DNA of 64,000 nt from Vreelandella populi. GTDB taxonomy: Bacteria > Pseudomonadota > Gammaproteobacteria > Pseudomonadales > Halomonadaceae. The notes under the pieces were generated by a model. The model saw only the letters and a list, made by a program, of their open reading frames with translations, did no database searches and had not been told where the DNA came from. The position numbers were made by a program, and so were the translations under genes. The stretch is from NCBI RefSeq assembly GCF_003989825.1, contig NZ_RZHE01000003.1:223470-287469 (forward strand), given 5' to 3'. Shown here piece after piece: positions 59,714-64,000 of the stretch. The stretch's first letter is position 1, and each line of letters opens with the position of its first letter.

Positions 59714-60403
59714 TCAAAGAATTTGTTTAATTTGGTTGAGCGCTACCTGACCGTAGATAGCCCCCAGATCCAGACGAACATCATTGCCACCCGTTCCAGG
59801 CGATACTCCCTGCACTAACGCGTAGTTAAGCGCTCGGGACTCCATCAGTTCACCTTCAGCATTCGTGGCCTTAAAGTTAACGTTATAGGCACCTGCAGGT
59901 ACTGCCGCACCATCGTTCGTCAATCCGCCCCAGCTAAAGGACTCAACGCCTGCAGCCACCGGGCCCAGATCCTTGGTATAAAGCACTTCACCCGCCTTGC
60001 TGGTAACCGTGACTTCAACTTTTTCAGCGGCTGAATCCAGCTCAATACCAAAAGGCGTTGCGTAAGAGCCGTTTTCCTCATTAACGCTTACCATCACGTT
60101 ATTGCCAGGCACCAATACTGCTTTATCGATCAAACCAGCTGCCTGCAGAGCTTTCGCCGCATCCATCTGCTGGGTAATACCACTGAGTGTGGTATTGAGC
60201 TCTTCAATCCCGCTCACGGTATTGATTTGTGCCAGCTGAGAGGTCATTTCCGCATTTTCCATGGGATTGAGCGGATCCTGATTCTGTAGCTGGGTAATCA
60301 GCAAGGTCATAAAGCTGCCGCGCAACTCGTCTGACTGCCGCGCCGATAGGCCATTTGAACCACCGCTGTTGACACTATTCAGGACACTTGTATCGACGTT
60401 CAT
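59714..60403 (-). CDS. flgD: Hook-cap assembly protein FlgD
   Basis: FlgD is the scaffold for hook polymerisation. The 229-residue protein has FMTLLITQLQNQDPLNPMEN with SQLAQINTVSGIEELN, the conserved N-terminal stretch, and Ig-like domains (FSWGGLTNDGAAVPAGAYNV). Between flgC and flgE. Confidence 0.96.
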   Translation of the reverse strand: MNVDTSVLNSVNSGGSNGLSARQSDELRGSFMTLLITQLQNQDPLNPMENAEMTSQLAQINTVSGIEELNTTLSGITQQMDAAKALQAAGLIDKAVLVPGNNVMVSVNEENGSYATPFGIELDSAAEKVEVTVTSKAGEVLYTKDLGPVAAGVESFSWGGLTNDGAAVPAGAYNVNFKATNAEGELMESRALNYALVQGVSPGTGGNDVRLDLGAIYGQVALNQIKQIL

Positions 60404-60405
60404 AA

Positions 60406-60816
60406 TTACCCCTCACCCAGCGACAACGTCTGTATCATCATTTGCTTGGTAGTATTGAAAACCTCGACGTTCGCTTGATAGGAGCGAGACGCAGAAATCA
60501 TATTCACCATTTCATGAACAGGCTCTACATTGGGCTTGGCCACATAGCCGTCTTCATCAGCGGCAGGGTGATTCGGCATATATTCAAGACGTAGCGGCGA
60601 GTCGTCTTCTACGATCTCCGAGACTCTCACGCCACCCACGCCATAGCGGGTGTTTTGTGCCTGCGATTCAAACATTACTTGTTTCGCGCGATAGGTTTCG
60701 CCATCGGGCCCGGCAATACTATCGGCGTTGGCCATATTGCTGGCGGTAACGTTCATACGCTGCGATTGGGCGCTCATGGCAGAACCGGCAACATCAAACG
60801 CTGAAAACATCGACAT
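60406..60816 (-). CDS. flgC: Proximal rod protein FlgC
   Basis: The 136-residue protein starts FSAFDVAGSAMSAQSQRMNV with ASNMANADSIAGPDG and ends VNMISASRSYQANVEVFNTTK. Same length class as E. coli FlgC (134). Immediately upstream of flgD. Confidence 0.97.
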   Translation of the reverse strand: MSMFSAFDVAGSAMSAQSQRMNVTASNMANADSIAGPDGETYRAKQVMFESQAQNTRYGVGGVRVSEIVEDDSPLRLEYMPNHPAADEDGYVAKPNVEPVHEMVNMISASRSYQANVEVFNTTKQMMIQTLSLGEG

Positions 60817-60843
60817 AATTTATCTCCTACGCAGTTAGCCAGT

Positions 60844-61275
60844 TTATTCAGGCTGCATTGCGTTTTTCAGACCCTGGATACGGCGATTCATGATCGTCAG
60901 CGCCGCTTGGTAACGAACGGCATTATCAGCAAACTGAGTGCGCTCACGATCCATATCGACAGTATTGCCATCCAGGCTCGGCTGATCAGGAATCCGGTAT
61001 AGCAGATCCGTATTTCCAACGCCCCGCCAGGCTGGTCCTGCGCCTGCCATATGCTGTTCAGAAGTGCGCGATAGCGTTAAACCGCCATGGCTACCCTGCT
61101 GAGCACCACCACCTTCAACTGCTTTCTTCAGCTCACTGGCGAAGTCAATATCGCGTGCCTTGTAGTTGGGCGTATCAGCGTTGGCAATATTGGCAGCCAA
61201 CACTTCATGGCGTGCTTGTCGCAAGCCGAGCGCCCGCTGATGGAAGTTAAAGGCAGACTCTAGTTGATCAATCAT
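60844..61275 (-). CDS. flgB: Proximal rod protein FlgB
   Basis: The 143-residue protein has ESAFNFHQRALGLRQARHEV with LAANIANADTPNYKARDIDF and ends VRYQAALTIMNRRIQGLKNAM. ATG 61275 gives the family N-terminus; a GTG nine bases earlier is possible. First gene of flgBCDEFGHIJ, divergent from flgA as in enterobacteria. Confidence 0.96.
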   Translation of the reverse strand: MIDQLESAFNFHQRALGLRQARHEVLAANIANADTPNYKARDIDFASELKKAVEGGGAQQGSHGGLTLSRTSEQHMAGAGPAWRGVGNTDLLYRIPDQPSLDGNTVDMDRERTQFADNAVRYQAALTIMNRRIQGLKNAMQPE

Positions 61276-61465
61276 GCCGAACACTCACTCGCTGAGAGGC
61301 AAAAAAACAAAATGGAATTTATTGATGGTGGAGAATACGCGTCCGGCTGTCAGCCAAAGCATGGAACAGCTAGTATTTACACCAGTATTTCGCCTGTTTC
61401 CCTTAAGTCTTTTTCGCTACACTTATCAGCCTGATTTCGTTATTTCCCCTTTTGAGCCCTCCACC

Positions 61466-62176
61466 ATGCCATATCCGCTGCACGTCGCACGCTACTGTCT
61501 GACAGTGCTCAAGCGTTACTTTCTACTAGGCGTTTGTTTGTTTTGTTCTCCTAATGCACAAGCCGACGACGCTCTGCTCCAGCAGGTACATCAGTTTTTA
61601 TATCAGCAGACGCAGGCGCTGGGAGAAGAGGTAATCATTGACCTGCGTCCGCCCTCGCCACACCTGCCACCCTGTGTTCAACCAGAGCCTTTTTTGCCTA
61701 ATGCGGGCCAGTCACCGCTTGGCCGCGTTTCAGTTGGCGTTCGCTGTGGCGAAACACACCAGCAGGTGCGCTATCTCCAGGCGCAGATCGATGTCATCGG
61801 CAGCTACTGGGTAGCTCAGCAAGATATTGAGCGGGGTACTCTCATTACGCCCGATATGCTAACGAAGCAAAGTGGCAGTTTAAGTGCGCTACCCTCACAG
61901 GCGTTAATTGATGAAGCGGACATAGTGGGCAAAGTCGCTCAACGCCCAATTCGTAGCGGAAGTACGTTTCAAACCCACTCGCTACAAGCCCCTGCGCTTG
62001 TGGAGCGTGGTCAACGTGTTACGGTAATTGCCCAGGGCAGCTCGTTTCGAGTATCTAGAGAAGGTGAAGCGCTCGAGAATGGGGGGCAGAACGATCGTAT
62101 CCGTGTGCGCTTTGATACACGTGAAATTGTTACGGCGCGTGTTAGTGAGCAGGGTATTTTAGTGGTGGATTTTTAA
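61466..62176 (+). CDS. flgA: P-ring assembly chaperone FlgA
   Basis: FlgA is the periplasmic chaperone for FlgI. From ATG 61466 the protein has 236 residues: signal peptide with cleavage near NAQAD, then the SAF domain (ARDIERGTLITPDMLTKQSG-like, IVGKVAQRPIRSGSTF, RVTVIAQGSSFRVSREGEAL in parts). E. coli FlgA has 219 residues. The open frame extends 64 codons further upstream into the flgB promoter region, but those residues are not family-like. Confidence 0.93.
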   Translation: MPYPLHVARYCLTVLKRYFLLGVCLFCSPNAQADDALLQQVHQFLYQQTQALGEEVIIDLRPPSPHLPPCVQPEPFLPNAGQSPLGRVSVGVRCGETHQQVRYLQAQIDVIGSYWVAQQDIERGTLITPDMLTKQSGSLSALPSQALIDEADIVGKVAQRPIRSGSTFQTHSLQAPALVERGQRVTVIAQGSSFRVSREGEALENGGQNDRIRVRFDTREIVTARVSEQGILVVDF

Positions 62177-62184
62177 TTCTGGTC

Positions 62185-62211
62185 TAAAGTTTTAGCCACC
62201 CAGGCCGATAG
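62185..62211 (+). promoter_or_regulatory. Sigma-28 (FliA) promoter of flgMN
   Basis: TAAAGTTT (62185-62192), N11, GCCGATAG (62204-62211): 15 of 16 consensus bases with exact spacing, in the spacer between flgA and flgM. It gives FliA-dependent feedback expression of its own inhibitor FlgM. Confidence 0.92.
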
Positions 62212-62261
62212 TTGTAATACTGCGCCGAATACACAGACGTTGACCATGTGAGGCACCCAAC

Positions 62262-62528
62262 GTGAAAATTGATAATGTAAATTCGCTGTTACGTGCGAGC
62301 CAAGCACATCAGCGCGATGAAACTCAAAAAGCGAGCGGTATTAAACCTGTGGAATCGGGCAGCTCCTCGCGCGAATCCACTCAACTTAGCCAGTCGCGCT
62401 TTGATGAAACGCACGATATTGATATGGCGAGAGTTCAGGAAATACGCGATGCTATCCGCGAAGGCCGTCTGGAAATGAGCGCTGAGCGTATCGCCGATGG
62501 TTTAATTGCCAGTCTCACAGAATCATAG
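62262..62528 (+). CDS. flgM: Anti-sigma-28 factor FlgM
   Basis: The 88-residue protein has the FlgM pattern: a loose polar N-terminus and the FliA-binding C-terminal helices (MARVQEIRDAIREGRLEMSA, ERIADGLIASL). It starts with GTG at 62262, preceded by GAGG at eight bases. FlgM is secreted when the hook is ready, releasing FliA. Next to flgN. Confidence 0.95.
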   Translation: MKIDNVNSLLRASQAHQRDETQKASGIKPVESGSSSRESTQLSQSRFDETHDIDMARVQEIRDAIREGRLEMSAERIADGLIASLTES

Positions 62529-62539
62529 GATAGATGGTT

Positions 62540-62989
62540 ATGAGTCTTGCTCGCTTGCTTTCTGATCAACAGCAACGCCTTGAAGAACTCACGGCCTTGC
62601 TGTCGCGTGAGCAGACACTTTTAACGCAAGGCGACATCGACGGCGAAGCACTCGCCAGTTTAGCAGTCGATAAACAAATACTCCTCACCGAGGTTGAGCG
62701 TATCGAGACGCTGCGCCGCAATGTACAAAAGCGTCTTGGTTATGAAGAAAATGCCAGCGGTGCAAGATCTGCCGCGAGTGATGCCAAGTGCCTAGACGCA
62801 TGGGAAACCCTGCTTGAAAAAAGCGAGCGGGCAGCCCGAATGAACGAACTAACCGGGCAAATGCTTTCCTTACGCATGAAACATAATCAGGAAATGCTCG
62901 ACTATATACGTCAGATTGCTGAAAAGACGCTATATAAGCCCAATGGCCGAACCGGAGCACAGTCCGGAAGAATTAATGCCTCGGCCTAA
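62540..62989 (+). CDS. flgN: Flagellar chaperone FlgN
   Basis: FlgN is the export chaperone for FlgK and FlgL. The ~149-residue helical protein has LSDQQQRLEELTALLSREQTLL and VDKQILLTEVERIETLRRNV, like FlgN. ATG 62540 lies nine bases after AGGA; an ATG six bases earlier is possible. Follows flgM with 11 bases between. Confidence 0.9.
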   Translation: MSLARLLSDQQQRLEELTALLSREQTLLTQGDIDGEALASLAVDKQILLTEVERIETLRRNVQKRLGYEENASGARSAASDAKCLDAWETLLEKSERAARMNELTGQMLSLRMKHNQEMLDYIRQIAEKTLYKPNGRTGAQSGRINASA

Positions 62990-63064
62990 ATAAGCGCCCA
63001 CGCTAGACAGATTTTCTCCCTACCGCTTCAATAAGAGCCCTCCCCTTTCACATTAGGCTCTTAC

Positions 63065-63804
63065 ATGCTGGACATACTTCCTGACCGCTATACGGCTCTG
63101 ATTACCGGTGCGTCCAGCGGCATTGGCTATGCCCTGTTAAACCAGCTTTTATCCTCCTCGCGTGCTGGCCGAATTATTACGGTTACCCGCCAACCATTTG
63201 CCATTGACGATGAACGAGTCATTTCGCTCACTCTGGATGCCACCACCGACGAGGGACGGTCAGCGTTAAATCAGCAGCTCGCCGGCCAGCCAGTCCACTT
63301 ATTCTTTAATGCGATTGGTTTACTTCATGATGATGCCCGTAAACTTCACCCGGAAAAGCGCTTAGATCAGCTGAATGCCGATAGCTTACAAGCCATCATG
63401 CATGTCAATGCTTTCACCCCAGCACTACTTATTGCCTCGCTCATGGACTCCTTTAAAGTACTCATTGCTGTGTGATTGCCAGCCTTTCTGCTCGGGTAGG
63501 CTCCATTGCCGACAATAATTTAGGGGGATGGTATAGCTACCGAGCAAGTAAAGCCGCGCACAATATGTTACTTAAAACAGCGGCCATCGAATTAAAAAGG
63601 CTCAACCCAACGTCGATCGTTTTATGCCTGCATCCAGGTACTACGGACACCCCACTTTCTAAGCCGTTCCAGGCACGAGTGCCCAGCGAGAAGCTCTTTA
63701 CACCTGACTTTACTGCAGGGCAACTCTTGGCGGTCATAAATAAGCGCACGCCAGAAGATAGTGGTAGCTTCTGGGACTGGGCAGGAAAGCGTATCGAGTG
63801 GTGA
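63065..63804 (+). pseudogene. Frameshifted short-chain dehydrogenase/reductase
   Basis: Two overlapping frames together make one SDR. The first (63065-63475) has the Rossmann motif TGASSGIGYAL and the NAIG block and ends at a stop after DSFKVLIAV. The second (from about 63472, offset by -1) continues with VIASLSARVGSI, then the catalytic YSYRASKAA (YxxxK) and HPGTTDTPLS. A single-base deletion or a two-base insertion near 63450-63475 breaks it, or it is a sequencing error. The joined product of ~245 residues would be a normal SDR resembling cell-cell signalling C-factor-type oxidoreductases. It lies between flgN and the rRNA operon. Confidence 0.8.
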
Positions 63805-63833
63805 AGTACACAGACTTTTCTTTCACACACAGC

Positions 63834-63868
63834 AAAAAGCCCCGAACACAGTGTGCTCGGGGCTTTTC
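63834..63868 (-). terminator. rRNA operon terminator
   Basis: An 11-bp stem (AAAAGCCCCGA / TCGGGGCTTTT) with an 11-base loop just past the 5S 3' end; on the minus strand it is followed by a T-run. It may also stop plus-strand transcription from the SDR. Confidence 0.9.
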
Positions 63869-63876
63869 TTAATAAG

Positions 63877-63995
63877 TGCCTGACGATGACCTACTCTCGC
63901 ATGGGGAGACCCCACACTACCATCGGCGCTAAGCGGTTTCACTACTGAGTTCGGCAAGGGATCAGGTGGTTCACGCTCGCTATGGTCGTCAGGCG
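63877..63995 (-). rRNA. rrf: 5S ribosomal RNA
   Basis: The minus strand reads GCCTGACGACCATAGCGAG at its 5' side, then CCTTGCCGAACTCAGTAGTG, GCGCCGATGGTAGTGTGGGG, TCTCCCCATGCGAGAGTAGG and a closing GTCATCGTCAGGC. The ends pair as helix I and the length is ~119 bases, as in gammaproteobacterial 5S. It is the last gene of an rRNA operon coming from the right, outside the window. Confidence 0.97.
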
Positions 63996-64000
63996 TAACT

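Noticed and set aside
63440..63480. Programmed -1 frameshift in the SDR
   Set aside because: TTTAAAG is present, but not in the X-XXY-YYZ phase relative to the first frame, and no stimulatory stem was seen; a mutation is simpler.
1..64000. CRISPR arrays, insertion sequences, prophage, tRNA genes
   Set aside because: No direct-repeat arrays, transposase or integrase motifs, or tRNA cloverleaf signatures were seen.

Overview
This 64 kb window looks like chromosome of a gammaproteobacterium of the Halomonas/Halomonadaceae type. That placement is inference. It rests on gammaproteobacterial FabA and FabB, an FlhDC-controlled flagellar/chemotaxis cluster in near-enterobacterial order (flhDC-motAB-cheAW-MCPs-cheRB-MCP-cheYZ-flhBA), a moderately GC-rich composition, and the simultaneous presence of FlhF, which enterobacteria lack. 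No mobile element, CRISPR array or tRNA was seen.

Layout. 1-11 kb is housekeeping: the start of a PAS-domain sensor running off the left edge, fabA-fabB, a PlsC-type acyltransferase with an RmlD-like partner, ssb, a YajR-type MFS exporter, uvrA, a Crp/Fnr-family regulator and a small secreted protein. 11-34 kb is one long minus-strand block: flhDC, motAB, cheA, cheW, three chemoreceptors, cheR, cheB, cheY, cheZ, flhB, flhA, a greatly enlarged FlhF, a shrunken FlhG-like protein, flhE, fliA and a second stator pair (motC/motD type). 34-39 kb holds fliS, fliT, a second FliK-like protein, an FlhB C-terminal paralogue (FlhX), a YcgR/PilZ protein fused to a degenerate HD-GYP domain, and flaG. 39-51 kb holds fliE and the plus-strand operon fliFGHIJKLMNOPQR (basal body, C-ring, export). 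51-63 kb holds the minus-strand flgBCDEFGHIJKL (rod, hook, rings, junctions) and the plus-strand flgA and flgMN. The right edge has a frameshifted short-chain dehydrogenase and the 3' end of an rRNA operon (5S, minus strand).

How it works together. FlhDC would activate the basal-body/export operons and fliA; sigma-28 (FliA), held by FlgM until the hook is complete, drives late genes. Four close matches to TAAAGTTT-N11-GCCGATAA sit upstream of flgMN, flgKL, fliST and flaG. Chemoreceptors ending in WEAF feed CheA/CheW, CheR/CheB adapt them, and CheY/CheZ act on FliM. Two stator pairs and a PilZ/HD-GYP protein suggest extra control of motor torque and c-di-GMP. Flagellin (fliC) and cap (fliD) are not in the window although their chaperones are.

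The most unusual items are the 721-residue FlhF with a roughly 355-residue unexplained C-terminal extension, translationally coupled to an FlhG-like protein that keeps the N-terminal DQAxGLR motif but has no P-loop; and the PilZ-HD-GYP fusion whose HHE metal motif reads INE.
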